Both the position numbers and the translations under genes were made by a program. DNA of 64,000 nt from Neobacillus massiliamazoniensis (GTDB lineage Bacteria; Bacillota; Bacilli; Bacillales; Cytobacillaceae). Below are positions 1 through 9,429 of this stretch, one piece after another. Location of the stretch: the NCBI RefSeq assembly GCF_001048695.1, contig NZ_CVRB01000001.1, positions 1,302,001 through 1,366,000 of the forward strand. Direction: 5' to 3'. The notes under the pieces are model-generated. The model was given only the letters and a program-made list of their open reading frames with translations, did no database searches and was not told where the DNA came from. Within the stretch, counting starts at the first letter, position 1, and the number at the start of each line of letters is the position of its first letter.

Positions 1-4
1 ATGG

Positions 5-2071
5 ATGAAGAATACATCAGTATTGGTGATGATATTGGCATTGATTGTTACAATGGTTCCCAATTTCGGGATTGGAAAAGCAAACGCTGCTTCTCTCATC
101 AAGGATTTGGTGATTGATCTTAACGTCCCTCAAGTGACCAGAGAGGTGAAAGACAACAAAATAACGTTAAATCCGCTTCATGTTTATGATGATGGTCATT
201 TTATGTTGGCAGCGAATGTCACATGGAAGTCCACTAACAAAAACGTGGCAACGGTCAGTCAAAATGGTGAGGTTACGCTAACGGGTCACAACGGCAAAAC
301 GTTTATCTATGCTGATGACGGCTTCTATAGTGACAGAATTGCCATTCTAAACAAAGGAAATCAAACCCAGATTCTCGTTGAAAAAGAAGAAGGGAGCCGC
401 TATGACATCATTGGCAATGCCATAAAGCATATGACGGTTGAGGAAAAAGTCGGGCAGATGCTGATGCCGGATTTCCGAACATGGAATGGGAAAAATGTAA
501 CTGCCATGCAGCCGGAAATCGCCCAGCTTGTGAAGGATTATCACCTTGGCGGAGTGATATTATTCCGTGAAAATACGGTAACTGCTGACCAAGCCACTAA
601 ATTGGTTAGTGCCTATCAGGACGCTTCAGAAAAGTATGGAATGCTGGTTTCAGTTGACCAAGAAGGCGGGATTGTCACACGCCTGCAAACCGGTACGGAT
701 TTTCCTGGGAACATGGCACTTGGAGCCACCAGGTCTGAAGCAGAGGCTGAAAAAGTTGGCAAGGTGATCGGCGAAGAACTGAATGCCATTGGGATTAATA
801 TGGATTTCGGACCTGACATGGACGTCAACATCAATCCTGACAATCCTGTCATCGGTGTTCGTTCGTTCAGCGCAGATCCTCAGCTTGTTGCCGATTTAGG
901 CAAAGCTTATATTAAGGGTCTTCATGAAAGTGGCACGGCTTCCACAGCTAAACATTTTCCAGGGCACGGCGACACAGCGACCGATTCCCATTTAGGACTG
1001 CCCATGGTCCCATATGACATCGACCGTCTGAAAAAGGTAGAATTATATCCGTTCCAACAGGCAATGGATGCGGGGATTGACGCTGTGATGACAGCACATG
1101 TAACCTTCCCAAAAATCGACGATACGAAGGTTATCTCGGAAAAGGACGGAACAGAAATTTCGCTACCGGCAACTCTTTCGTATAAGGTGTTGACAGGGTT
1201 GATGCGCGAGGATATGGGCTTTAAAGGTGTCATTGTGACCGATGCGATGAACATGGGAGCTATCGTCCAGAATTTTGGCCCTGTAAATGCGGCGATTCGT
1301 GCTGTAAAAGCAGGGGCGGACATCTTGTTAATGCCGGTTGGAATTCCAGCTGTGGCCAATGGTCTTTATGATGCGGTGAACTCCGGCGATATTTCAGTCG
1401 ACCGAATTAATCAGTCTGTCGAAAGAATTTTTACATTAAAGTTAAAACGCGGCATCCTTAAGTCTGAAGTGGAAACAAGCTTAGATGCAAAGGTGGCAAA
1501 TGCCTTAAATGTTGTCGGTTCTGCCGACCATAAGGCAATCGAAAAAGAAGTAGCGGCGAAATCGATTACGCTTGTTAAAAATAATGGCGTTCTTCCGCTC
1601 AAAGCGGCAAAGGGAGATAAGATCGCCGTTGTTGGATACTCTGGTTACTATGTCCAAACCCTTGTAAACGAGGTTAAAAAGCACGCTGATAACGTAACGT
1701 ATATAGATACTTCGACAAAACTTACTACAACACAGCTAGATCAAATTAAGGATGCAAAATATATCATTGTTGGAACCTACACCTCCACAGTTTCAGGCAG
1801 AGCGCCAAGTGCAGGTCAAATGTTGATGACCAATCAGCTTATCGAAACAGGCATACCTGTCATCGCTGTGGGCATCCGAAACCCATATGATGTAATGTCC
1901 TACCCAACTGTGAACGCTTATCTCGCCCAGTATAGCTTCAATCCTGCAAGCTTTGAAGCAAGTGTCAACACCATTTTTGGTAATAATAATCCAACAGGGA
2001 AGCTTCCAGTTACGATTTATAATCAGGATGGCAGCGTGTTATACGGATTTGGTCATGGTTTAGAATTTTAA
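5..2071 (+). CDS. nagZ: Secreted GH3 beta-N-acetylglucosaminidase (NagZ/YbbD type)
   Basis: The 688-residue protein starts with a signal peptide (basic start, hydrophobic core, cleavage near ANAA at about residue 29). Residues about 30-115 look like a bacterial Ig-type domain. A family 3 glycoside hydrolase barrel follows from about 130 to 450, with KHFPGHGDT at 316-324 (the His/Asp loop typical of NagZ) and the nucleophile Asp in VTDAMNMGA near 413. The C-terminal 200 residues form the second domain seen in Bacillus NagZ. Family knowledge: it removes terminal GlcNAc from muropeptides during cell-wall turnover. The length is slightly above B. subtilis NagZ, which fits the added N-terminal domain. 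Its ribosome site lies outside the window. No murQ/murR-type partner is visible downstream. Confidence 0.9.
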   Translation: MKNTSVLVMILALIVTMVPNFGIGKANAASLIKDLVIDLNVPQVTREVKDNKITLNPLHVYDDGHFMLAANVTWKSTNKNVATVSQNGEVTLTGHNGKTFIYADDGFYSDRIAILNKGNQTQILVEKEEGSRYDIIGNAIKHMTVEEKVGQMLMPDFRTWNGKNVTAMQPEIAQLVKDYHLGGVILFRENTVTADQATKLVSAYQDASEKYGMLVSVDQEGGIVTRLQTGTDFPGNMALGATRSEAEAEKVGKVIGEELNAIGINMDFGPDMDVNINPDNPVIGVRSFSADPQLVADLGKAYIKGLHESGTASTAKHFPGHGDTATDSHLGLPMVPYDIDRLKKVELYPFQQAMDAGIDAVMTAHVTFPKIDDTKVISEKDGTEISLPATLSYKVLTGLMREDMGFKGVIVTDAMNMGAIVQNFGPVNAAIRAVKAGADILLMPVGIPAVANGLYDAVNSGDISVDRINQSVERIFTLKLKRGILKSEVETSLDAKVANALNVVGSADHKAIEKEVAAKSITLVKNNGVLPLKAAKGDKIAVVGYSGYYVQTLVNEVKKHADNVTYIDTSTKLTTTQLDQIKDAKYIIVGTYTSTVSGRAPSAGQMLMTNQLIETGIPVIAVGIRNPYDVMSYPTVNAYLAQYSFNPASFEASVNTIFGNNNPTGKLPVTIYNQDGSVLYGFGHGLEF

Positions 2072-2081
2072 TGGAATACAG

Positions 2082-2121
2082 GCTGACTCAAACGATGGAC
2101 GATTTGGGTCAGCTTTTTTTA
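2082..2121 (+). terminator. Rho-independent terminator of nagZ
   Basis: GCTGACTCAAA pairs with TTTGGGTCAGC and is followed by a run of seven T, directly after the stop codon. Confidence 0.85.
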
Positions 2122-2189
2122 TTAATTGTTATCATTGGACTTCGATAGTTGACTTGCCGGCAAGTGGATTTCGCTTCCGATTTTTTTAT

Positions 2190-2258
2190 TTGAATCCCCA
2201 AAAAAATTATGTTATAGTATTAAAAGTTCATAAAATGACTAAAAAACTAAAATGGTCA
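2190..2258 (+). promoter_or_regulatory. SigA-type promoter and possible TetR operator
   Basis: TTGAAT (2190-2195) and TATAGT (2213-2218) are separated by 17 nt. Between the -10 and the ribosome site, TGACT (2236) and GGTCA (2254) form an imperfect inverted pair around an A-rich centre, where a TetR autoregulator would bind. The promoter is well supported; the operator is a guess. Confidence 0.6.
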
Positions 2259-2274
2259 GAAGGAGGTTTTCGAA

Positions 2275-2835
2275 GTGACAGATCGAAGAAAAATGATTGT
2301 GGATGCTGCTACAAAATCTTTTTCCTTATTTGGCTACAAAGCAACAACAATGGACCAAGTGGCAAAGTTGGCAAATGTCGGAAAAGGGACGATTTATACT
2401 TTTTTTAAAAATAAAGAAGAATTGTTTGAAGACATTGTTTCTTCTATGGTAAAGGAAATGAAGGCAGAGGCAGAGAGGGTCATTCAACCGGAATTGCCGG
2501 TTACGGAAAATGTACATCGCGCCCTTTATCGTTTATTAGAATTCCGCTCAGAGCATCAGCTTATGCTTAAATTAGTCCAAGAAGAGAAAGAGATGGGAAC
2601 GATAGCCGTCTCGGAGATGCTACAGCATATAGAGGATGAGATTATCGCCTATATTAAGGAAAAAATCGAAAGCGCGATTGCCAAAGGTTCCATTCGAGCC
2701 ATTGATAGCGAAATCACCAGCTTTTTGCTTTTAAAAATGTATATCGCGCTTGTTTCGGATTGGGAAAGACATCATCAACCATTGACATCTGAACAAATTG
2801 CTGATGTTATGAAGTCCTTTTTATTAAAAGGATAA
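2275..2835 (+). CDS. TetR/AcrR family regulator (YhgD-like)
   Basis: The 186-residue protein starts at GTG with AGGAGGT 7 nt upstream. Residues about 8-55 are a typical TetR helix-turn-helix, including the recognition segment VGKGTIYTFF and the following NKEELFEDIV. The rest is the helical ligand and dimer domain. It lies 53 nt upstream of the YhgE/Pip gene on the same strand, the arrangement of yhgD-yhgE in B. subtilis, so it probably represses this membrane protein and itself. The inducer is unknown. Confidence 0.85.
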   Translation: MTDRRKMIVDAATKSFSLFGYKATTMDQVAKLANVGKGTIYTFFKNKEELFEDIVSSMVKEMKAEAERVIQPELPVTENVHRALYRLLEFRSEHQLMLKLVQEEKEMGTIAVSEMLQHIEDEIIAYIKEKIESAIAKGSIRAIDSEITSFLLLKMYIALVSDWERHHQPLTSEQIADVMKSFLLKG

Positions 2836-2888
2836 TTATTTTAGGAAGTTATTCATTTATGGATAATGCCTAAAGGAGGAGGACAAAC

Positions 2889-5246
2889 ATGAAGGCTTTA
2901 TCATCATTGAAAAGTGAGCTTTTGGCTATTATTCATAATAAGAAGCTACTCATCGCTATTATCGGTGTGATGACCATCCCGCTTCTTTATTGCGGAGTGT
3001 ATTTATGGGCTTTTTGGAACCCATATGGCCATTTGGACAGAATGCCCGTTGCCATTGTCAATCATGACAAAGGGGCAGAATTTAATGGGGAAAAATTGCA
3101 GATTGGCAATGACTTAGTTAAGAATTTGAAAAAGAAGGAAAGCTTTAATTGGCAATTTGTCAGTGAAAAGGATGCTAATCAAGGCTTAGAAAATCAGAAA
3201 TATTATATCAAAGTAGAAATTCCAGAGGATTTTTCAAAAAATGCAACAACATTGCAAAGTGATCATCCGAAAAAAATGGAATTGATTTACACGCCAAATG
3301 AAGGCTACAACTATCTTTCCAGTAAAATTGGCGACTCCGCTATTGAGAAAATCAAAGAAGAAATCTCAAGTTCGGTAACGGAAACATACGCAGAATCTAT
3401 GTTCAATAACGTCAAGAATGTTGCGAATGGCTTGGATAAAGCAAGCAATGGTGCAGGTGATCTTCATCAAGGGATTGCCCAAGCACAAACAGGTGCCGAA
3501 AGTTTAAAAGACGGAATCAACTCTGCTTCTGGTGGTACCGATAAATTAGCGAGCGGTGCTCAATCTGTTGATACTGGGGCGAAGCAAATCGAGCAAAACC
3601 TTGCTCTTCTTGCTGAAAATTCAGTTGCTTTTTCACAAGGGGTCCAAACCGCATCGTCAGGTTCTAAGCAAGTGAACGGTGGCCTGCAGCAATTTAATGT
3701 AGGTCTTGGCCAGTTGAAGGATGGAAATTCTCAATTATTAGCCGGGGCACAAAAATCACAAACAGGAGCAAAGCAATTATCAGATGGTCTTAATCAAGCG
3801 AAAGCCAATATGCCAGACCTTGTTAACGGTTCGCAGAATTTAGCAGGCGGTACCTCTGATCTCTCCTCCAAAATGGGACAATTAGCAGCAGGTGCTGGCA
3901 AAACGAAAGTAGGAGCAGACTCGGTAAGCCAGGGGATCCAAGAGTTAGTGAAGAAGGTCAGCGAAATTGATACGGCCACCACGGATCCAAATGTGAAAGC
4001 AGATCTAAATGATTTAGCTAAAACAATTTCCAATCTATCTGCCGAGAGTCAGGGAGTAGCGGATGGAGTAGGAGAGTTAGCTGGAAATGCTAACGCTTTG
4101 AAACAAGCATCCGACACTTTAGCTGTTGGCGCAACTAAGTTGAACCAAGGTCAAAGTAAATTGAAAGATGGAATTAATCAATCATCCAGTGGAGCGAAAC
4201 AACTAGTAGATGGACAGGATCAGTTAACTCAAGGATTAACGCTGTTTGGCACCAAGCTTGACGATGCTCAGAAAGGCTTCAGCCAAATTGTTGGCGGCAG
4301 CAGCAGTTTATCGACAGGTTTGGATCAATTAGCATCCGGCTCTACTCAACTTCAAAATGGTACAAATCAACTGGCCCAAGGCTCTGTGCAATTAGCATCA
4401 GGGACAGACCAGCTTTCGACCGGTGGCCAGGACCTTAAAGAAGGCATGTCCAAATTGGCGAATGGTTCTTCGGATTTAACGAACGGAATGGGAAAACTCA
4501 CCGACGGGTCGAAGGAATTAACCGATCAACTGCAAAAGGGCGCTAAAGATGCCAGCGATGTGAAAGCAAATAAGAATGTTTACAATATGTTTGCAAAGCC
4601 GGTAAATCTTAAAGAGGACCGGATCAATCAAGTTCCTAACTATGGTACTGGGTTTGCACCATATTTCTTGTCGTTAAGTTTATTTATCGGTGCGCTCATG
4701 ATTTCGATTATTTTTCCAATGCTTTCCCCAGCAACAGAGCCGAAAAGCGGATTTAGCTGGTTTGCCGGGAAGCTCGGTATTTTGTTATTAGTCGGGATTG
4801 GTCAGGCAATATTAGCTGATGCGGTCTTGCTCTTTGGTCTCGGATTGGAAGTGAAGAGTATTCCATACTTTATTCTGCTAAGTATTATATCAAGTTGGAC
4901 GTTCTTAGCCATCATCCAATTCCTTGTAACAACTCTTGATAACCCAGGTCGTTTCTTGGCAGTTATACTCTTAACATTGCAATTAACAAGCAGTGCGGGT
5001 ACCTACCCAATTGAATTGGTTCCGAAACTATTGCAAACCATCAATCACTACTTGCCAATGACCTATACCGTTGCCGGCTTCAGAGCCGTCATCTCAACCG
5101 GCGACTTCAGCTACATGTGGAACAACATCGGCCACATTGCTATTTTCTTCGTCATCTTCCTAGCCGCCACCTTGACCTACTTCACTCTTAGGTTTAAAAA
5201 GGTAGCTAGGATGTTAGACACCGCTAGTGAACCAATGTCCTCCTAG
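2889..5246 (+). CDS. yhgE: YhgE/Pip family membrane protein
   Basis: 785 residues, AGGAGG 7 nt upstream. A transmembrane helix near residues 20-45 is followed by an extracellular region of about 560 residues, full of short repeats with a conserved Gly and Leu every 7-14 residues (patterns such as LADGxxQL and GAKQLxDG), the coiled-coil-like section typical of Pip. The C-terminal part, about 590-775, has five or six helices of ABC-2 permease type. The family includes lactococcal phage infection protein and type VII secretion-associated EsaA-like proteins. The substrate is unknown. It is probably co-transcribed with the TetR gene in front. Confidence 0.85.
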   Translation: MKALSSLKSELLAIIHNKKLLIAIIGVMTIPLLYCGVYLWAFWNPYGHLDRMPVAIVNHDKGAEFNGEKLQIGNDLVKNLKKKESFNWQFVSEKDANQGLENQKYYIKVEIPEDFSKNATTLQSDHPKKMELIYTPNEGYNYLSSKIGDSAIEKIKEEISSSVTETYAESMFNNVKNVANGLDKASNGAGDLHQGIAQAQTGAESLKDGINSASGGTDKLASGAQSVDTGAKQIEQNLALLAENSVAFSQGVQTASSGSKQVNGGLQQFNVGLGQLKDGNSQLLAGAQKSQTGAKQLSDGLNQAKANMPDLVNGSQNLAGGTSDLSSKMGQLAAGAGKTKVGADSVSQGIQELVKKVSEIDTATTDPNVKADLNDLAKTISNLSAESQGVADGVGELAGNANALKQASDTLAVGATKLNQGQSKLKDGINQSSSGAKQLVDGQDQLTQGLTLFGTKLDDAQKGFSQIVGGSSSLSTGLDQLASGSTQLQNGTNQLAQGSVQLASGTDQLSTGGQDLKEGMSKLANGSSDLTNGMGKLTDGSKELTDQLQKGAKDASDVKANKNVYNMFAKPVNLKEDRINQVPNYGTGFAPYFLSLSLFIGALMISIIFPMLSPATEPKSGFSWFAGKLGILLLVGIGQAILADAVLLFGLGLEVKSIPYFILLSIISSWTFLAIIQFLVTTLDNPGRFLAVILLTLQLTSSAGTYPIELVPKLLQTINHYLPMTYTVAGFRAVISTGDFSYMWNNIGHIAIFFVIFLAATLTYFTLRFKKVARMLDTASEPMSS

Positions 5247-5264
5247 GGTGGACAGTTTACATTT

Positions 5265-5316
5265 GGTGTCAGGCACCATATTAAAAGCCAGCTCTTACAA
5301 TGGGGGCTGGCTTTTG
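5265..5316 (+). terminator. Terminator of yhgE plus dispersed GGTGTCAGGCACC motif
   Basis: A copy of GGTGTCAGGCACC (5265-5277) precedes a hairpin, AAAAGCCAGC / GGCTGGCTTTT (5283-5315), that ends in T residues. Confidence 0.75.
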
Positions 5317-5346
5317 TTATTTATTTGTTGTTCGTATTTTGTTAGG

Positions 5347-5760
5347 TGCAGATGTTCCAAATGAGTTCGATGACGGTTTTTGTAATAAAAAAACCAGGCC
5401 TCAGCTAGGATATCCTCCGTAATTTCGCCTATATTTACCACTTCAAAATAGATATGTGCCGTTTTCGAATTTTATGTGCCGTTTTCAAAATATATGTGCC
5501 GTTTTCGAAATATATGTGCCATTTTTCGAATATATGTGCCAAACGAGTTCGGAGGCACATTATCTCAATAAAAAAGCCAGTCCCAGCCAGGTATCCTCCG
5601 TAATTTCGCCTATAAATATTTACCACTTCAAAAAGAGATATGTGCCGTTATCGAATTTTATGTGCCGTTTTCAAAATATATGTGCTATTTTTCGAATATA
5701 TGTGCCGTTTTTCAATTATATGTGCCATTTTCAAAATATATGTGTCAAACGATTCCGATT
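5347..5760. repeat. Two-unit array of 20-nt phased TGTGCC repeats
   Basis: TGTGCC cores start at 5455, 5475, 5495, 5515 and 5535, then at 5641, 5661, 5681, 5701, 5721 and 5741 (two cores are TGTGCT or TGTGTC). The step is exactly 20 nt within each block. Spacers are AT-rich variants of gTTTTCgAAtaTA. Each block follows the same linker of about 80 nt, containing CCTCCGTAATTTCGCCTATA and TTACCACTTCAAAA. A degenerate tail of a preceding unit (TGTTCCAAATGAGTTCG) lies at 5353. The region has open frames on both strands, but these come from the repeat and I do not call a gene. Confidence 0.85.
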
Positions 5761-5822
5761 TTAACGCTGATCCAATACATCCCCATCGATCCCACCCAAT
5801 GCCCCGGGTTTTCCATGACATT

Positions 5823-5880
5823 TGTCACCTAAAATTGGTGACACCACTTACTAAAATCTCCCTTTTCCCCATCGTACAAT
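5823..5880 (+). promoter_or_regulatory. Likely response-regulator operator and -10 box of the ABC/TCS operon
   Basis: TGTCACC-TAAAATT-GGTGACA is a perfect 7-bp inverted repeat (5823-5843). A -10-like TACAAT lies at 5875-5880 without a good -35, and the palindrome is centred about 50 nt upstream of the expected start. This is a usual geometry for activation by a NarL-type response regulator, such as the one encoded in this operon. The regulator assignment is inferred. Confidence 0.5.
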
Positions 5881-5909
5881 GAAATCAAGATATCAGGGGG
5901 TGTTCGTAA

Positions 5910-6812
5910 ATGAACGAGGTTGTTAAATTAACAAATGTTATAAAGTCATTTCAACATAAAACAGCGGTAAATGATGTATCTTTTTCAATTGGCAAGGGTG
6001 AAGTGGTGGCCATTCTTGGTCCGAACGGTGCGGGAAAAACAACGACCATTTCGATGATCCTAGGTCTCCTTAAACCAACTTCGGGGGAGGTTCGACTCTT
6101 CAATCGTGAACCTCAGGAACGAGAAGTACGGGAAAAAGTAGGCACGATGCTGCAGGAGGTTAGTGTCATTCCAGGCCTAAAGGTACAAGAAATCTTGGAA
6201 CTCATTAGCAGCTACTATCCGAAGCCTTTACCACTAAATGAACTCGTCGCTTTAACTGGGCTCACCGAGCAGGATTTAAAAACGAGAGCTGAAAGGCTGT
6301 CAGGTGGGCAAAAGCGCCGCTTAAGCTTTGCTCTGGCACTGGCCGGGGATCCGGAGTTGATCATTTTTGATGAGCCGACAGTCGGAATGGATATTACATC
6401 AAGGAACCGTTTTTGGAACACAATTCATCAGCTCGCTGATCAAGGGAAAACGATCATGTTTTCTACCCATTACTTGCAGGAAGCAGATGATGCAGCAGAG
6501 CGGATCTTACTTTTTAAAGACGGTGGGATTGTTGCTGATGGAACCCCAGCGCAAATTAAAGCACGAATTGCGAAGCAGTCTGTATCCTTTATGGTTGACC
6601 CGGCGAAATCGCTTGAATCCCTATACCAGAACGAGGAAATCGACGATATTTATCGGAAAAATAATCGCGTATACGTCCAGTCCGCTAACACCGACCGGGT
6701 TTTGGAGTTACTTTTTCAAGAAAAAATCGGTGCCTATGATATTCAAATTGAACGTGGAAAGCTTGAGGATGCGTTTGAGCAGTTAACAAGCGGAAATAAG
6801 GAGGCAATGTAG
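5910..6812 (+). CDS. ABC transporter ATP-binding protein (YvfR-like)
   Basis: 300 residues. Walker [10 protein letters not shown] at about 38-46, signature [10 protein letters not shown] at about 130, Walker B LIIFDEPT at about 151-158 and a [10 protein letters not shown] switch region are all present. The C-terminal 80 residues are the extra domain typical of DrrA/CcmA-type export ATPases. The next gene, its permease, starts 1 nt after the stop codon. The full order ATPase-permease-kinase-regulator matches yvfRSTU of B. subtilis, so the transporter may be controlled by, or report to, the two-component system. The substrate is unknown; drugs or lipids are possible. Confidence 0.88.
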   Translation: MNEVVKLTNVIKSFQHKTAVNDVSFSIGKGEVVAILGPNGAGKTTTISMILGLLKPTSGEVRLFNREPQEREVREKVGTMLQEVSVIPGLKVQEILELISSYYPKPLPLNELVALTGLTEQDLKTRAERLSGGQKRRLSFALALAGDPELIIFDEPTVGMDITSRNRFWNTIHQLADQGKTIMFSTHYLQEADDAAERILLFKDGGIVADGTPAQIKARIAKQSVSFMVDPAKSLESLYQNEEIDDIYRKNNRVYVQSANTDRVLELLFQEKIGAYDIQIERGKLEDAFEQLTSGNKEAM

Positions 6813-6813
6813 T

Positions 6814-7551
6814 ATGAAAGCATTTCAAATGCAATGTAAAATGGAAATTAAACGGGTATTACGGAATCGGTATTTCGTATTTTGGTCACTCGCGATGCCT
6901 ATTATCTTCTATTATATATTTACTAAAGTGGTGAACACCAACGCTCCAGATCAGGGGGCATGGCAGGCACACTATTTAATGTCCATGACAGCTTTCAGTG
7001 TAATGGGCTCATCCATTATGACACTTGGGATTCGGATGGTGCAGGAACGGACGCAAGGGTGGTCAACCTATATTCGTACGACGCCATTATCCGACCGAGT
7101 TTATTTTGCATCTCAAATCATAGGTCAAGGCTTGATTCATCTTCTATCCATTGTCATTATTTTTCTGGCCGGCGCAATCATTAACCATGTTTCGTTGACA
7201 CCGTATGAGTGGATCATGAGCGGACTATGGATTTTAGTTGGAGCCCTACCTTTCTTAGCTTTAGGAACTTTAATTGGCATGATGAAAAAAGTAGAAACTG
7301 CGGCTGGCGTGAGCAATATCATCTATATGGTATTAGCTGTTGCTGGTGGGATGTGGACACCGCTTGAATTTATGCCGAAGACGATGCAAAATATTGGGCA
7401 CTGGCTTCCGTCCTACAATTTTGGTAATGGGGCGTGGCAAATTGTCCGTGGCGAGATGCCGGATTGGAAAAATATTCTGATTTTAATCGCCTATTTAGCC
7501 GTGTTCATGGTACTATCTAAGTATATTAGAAGAAAGCAAGAAGCGGTGTGA
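6814..7551 (+). CDS. ABC-2 type permease (YvfS-like)
   Basis: 245 residues with about six transmembrane helices in ABC-2 layout: one near the N-terminus (about 23-42), a large loop, then helices through the rest, and a basic C-terminus (KYIRRKQEAV). It starts 1 nt behind the ATPase stop, with GGAGG inside the end of that gene. It forms the membrane part of the exporter with the preceding protein. Confidence 0.85.
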   Translation: MKAFQMQCKMEIKRVLRNRYFVFWSLAMPIIFYYIFTKVVNTNAPDQGAWQAHYLMSMTAFSVMGSSIMTLGIRMVQERTQGWSTYIRTTPLSDRVYFASQIIGQGLIHLLSIVIIFLAGAIINHVSLTPYEWIMSGLWILVGALPFLALGTLIGMMKKVETAAGVSNIIYMVLAVAGGMWTPLEFMPKTMQNIGHWLPSYNFGNGAWQIVRGEMPDWKNILILIAYLAVFMVLSKYIRRKQEAV

Positions 7552-7557
7552 TCAAGA

Positions 7558-8691
7558 ATGTTTCGATTGAAAGGAAAGAAGATAGAGATTTTTCCAAGGA
7601 AGTTTGGATTTTTCCCCTATATCTTTCTCGTGTATATGCTCTATCCGGTTTATTATTTGACGAAAGAAACTGGTGTTAAACAGATTCTAGGTTATTTGAT
7701 GATAGTCATCTTTCTAGCATCTTATCAACAGCTGTACTCCTGCATGGCAAAAAGAAAATTCACTTACTGGCTGGCAGTTCAGCTGTTGATCGTATTTATT
7801 TTTAGTTTATTCTATAGTTCGAATTTCCTTATGCTTGGATTTTTCCCAGCCAATTTTATTGGCTGGTACCGTGAAAAACAGAAGTTTTATAGAGGATTAG
7901 CATGTTTGGCCTTTGTTGAAATCGCTCCTTTTATTTACAACATCAAATCCCTTTTATCTCCAACGCAGCTGCTTTATATTGTACCCTTTATCATTATTAT
8001 GATGTTGTCACCGTTCGGGGTCCGCTCCATGAATCGTCGGATGGAGCTTGAAAAACAGCTTGACCAAGCGAATCAACAAATTGAAGAGTTAGTGAAGCGT
8101 GAGGAGAGGGTGCGGATTGCCCGCGATCTTCATGACACGTTAGGTCATACGCTCTCATTGCTGACCCTGAAAAGCCAGCTTGTTCAAAGGCTGATTACGG
8201 CCGACCCGAATCGTGCCAGATCTGAAGCAAAGGAAATGGAAGTGACCTCCCGAGCGGCGTTGAAGCAGGTTCGAGAACTTGTTACTGATATGCGCGGTGC
8301 CACGATCGCCGAGGAGCTGATCCAAATTCAGCAAATTTTACGGGCAGCAGGCATTACTTATCAGTACGAGGGTGGGAATGATTTTTCAAAAATAACTCCA
8401 TTTACGCAAAACATTGTCAGCATGTGCATGCGGGAAGCAGCTACGAATATTGTTAAACACAGCCGGGCCAGCCATTGTTCGATAGCGATTGTTCAAGGCC
8501 CTGAGCAGGTAAGGGTGATGGTCCATGATGATGGAATGGGCATTGGGAAGAGCAAGTCGTTTGGCAATGGGCTGAAAGGAATGGAGGAGCGACTTGCATT
8601 AATTGAAGGGTCTCTTCACTTATCTCCACATAACGGTACCGTGGTGGAGATGAGAATTCCAGTTGTGAAAAAAGAAGGTGTTGCCGGATGA
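7558..8691 (+). CDS. Sensor histidine kinase, HisKA_3 (YvfT/DesK-like)
   Basis: 377 residues. The first 155 hold four to five transmembrane helices with almost no extracellular loop, as in DesK-type intramembrane sensors. A coiled segment (about 160-182) leads to the phosphoacceptor box RIARDLHDTLGH with His near 192. The HATPase domain occupies about 280-372 with the N box REAATNIVKH and the G box GNGLKGMEERL. Its stop overlaps the start of the response regulator by 4 nt (ATGA). It probably senses membrane or envelope state; the signal is not known. Confidence 0.88.
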   Translation: MFRLKGKKIEIFPRKFGFFPYIFLVYMLYPVYYLTKETGVKQILGYLMIVIFLASYQQLYSCMAKRKFTYWLAVQLLIVFIFSLFYSSNFLMLGFFPANFIGWYREKQKFYRGLACLAFVEIAPFIYNIKSLLSPTQLLYIVPFIIIMMLSPFGVRSMNRRMELEKQLDQANQQIEELVKREERVRIARDLHDTLGHTLSLLTLKSQLVQRLITADPNRARSEAKEMEVTSRAALKQVRELVTDMRGATIAEELIQIQQILRAAGITYQYEGGNDFSKITPFTQNIVSMCMREAATNIVKHSRASHCSIAIVQGPEQVRVMVHDDGMGIGKSKSFGNGLKGMEERLALIEGSLHLSPHNGTVVEMRIPVVKKEGVAG

Positions 8692-9290
8692 TTCGGTTGT
8701 TTATTGCAGAGGATCAGCGAATGCTGTTAGGGGCATTAGGGTCGCTGCTTTCGTTAGAGGAAGATATGGAAGTGATTGGTCAGGGAATGAATGGGGAGGA
8801 AGCGCTCAAGTCGATTCTCGAGCTTAAGCCAGATATCTGCTTAATGGACATCGAAATGCCTGTACTGAACGGTCTTGAAGTGGCAGAGGAGTTAGCGAAA
8901 AGTTTGTCTCCAAGCAAGGTTATCATCTTAACAACTTTTGCCCGCCCCGGTTATTTTGAACGGGCCGTGAAAATTGGCGTACATGGTTATTTGCTTAAGG
9001 ATGGTGAAATTGACGAGCTCGCTTCAGCAATTCGCAAGGTGATGGCAGGTAAACGCGTGTTCAGCCCGGAGCTGACTTTCGATGTGATTCGTGAGGAAAA
9101 TCCACTTACGACAAGGGAACAGGAAATTCTGCGCTTGGCAGCCCATGGTAAAACAACGAAAGAGATCACTTCGGAGCTCTTTTTATCATCAGGCACTGTC
9201 CGTAACTATATCTCCGAAATCATGAGCAAACTGGACGCCAAAAACCGCAACGAAGCCGCCACCATCGCTGAGAAAAAAGGATGGATCTAG
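8688..9290 (+). CDS. NarL/LuxR-type response regulator (YvfU-like)
   Basis: 200 residues. Receiver domain 1-120 with acidic pair E8/D9, phosphoacceptor Asp near 54 in CLMDIEMP, conserved Thr in LTTFA and Lys in LLKDG. The LuxR-type helix-turn-helix is at about 138-195 (LTTREQEILRLAAHGKTTKE). The last gene of the operon. The palindrome upstream of the ABC gene (5823-5843) is its likely binding site. Confidence 0.9.
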   Translation: MIRLFIAEDQRMLLGALGSLLSLEEDMEVIGQGMNGEEALKSILELKPDICLMDIEMPVLNGLEVAEELAKSLSPSKVIILTTFARPGYFERAVKIGVHGYLLKDGEIDELASAIRKVMAGKRVFSPELTFDVIREENPLTTREQEILRLAAHGKTTKEITSELFLSSGTVRNYISEIMSKLDAKNRNEAATIAEKKGWI

Positions 9291-9328
9291 AATTATAGAA
9301 TCTTTCTAACCAAATAGCCTAATAAGTT

Positions 9329-9429
9329 CCGCGAGAATTGAAAATATTCCGCGGAATTTTTTGCAAGACAGCACTGGTGTCAGGCACCATGAATTATGTA
9401 AACTGCACACAACATCAGTGTCAGGCACC
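9329..9429. repeat. Short CCGCGG-type repeat pair and two GTGTCAGGCACC copies
   Basis: CCGCGA at 9329 and CCGCGG at 9349 are two cores of the same family as the large arrays at 33 and 52.7 kb, 20 nt apart. GGTGTCAGGCACC at 9376-9388 and AGTGTCAGGCACC at 9417-9429 follow, each near CACCATGAATT. Confidence 0.65.

Noticed and set aside
922..1359. 145-codon minus-strand ORF inside nagZ
   Set aside because: It is a shadow of the well-supported GH3 gene, without a ribosome site or a protein-like profile.
5456..5882. ORFs of 80-102 codons with MCRFQNIC-type repeats as genes
   Set aside because: They are translations of the 20-nt TGTGCC repeat, have no ribosome site and no conserved protein signal.
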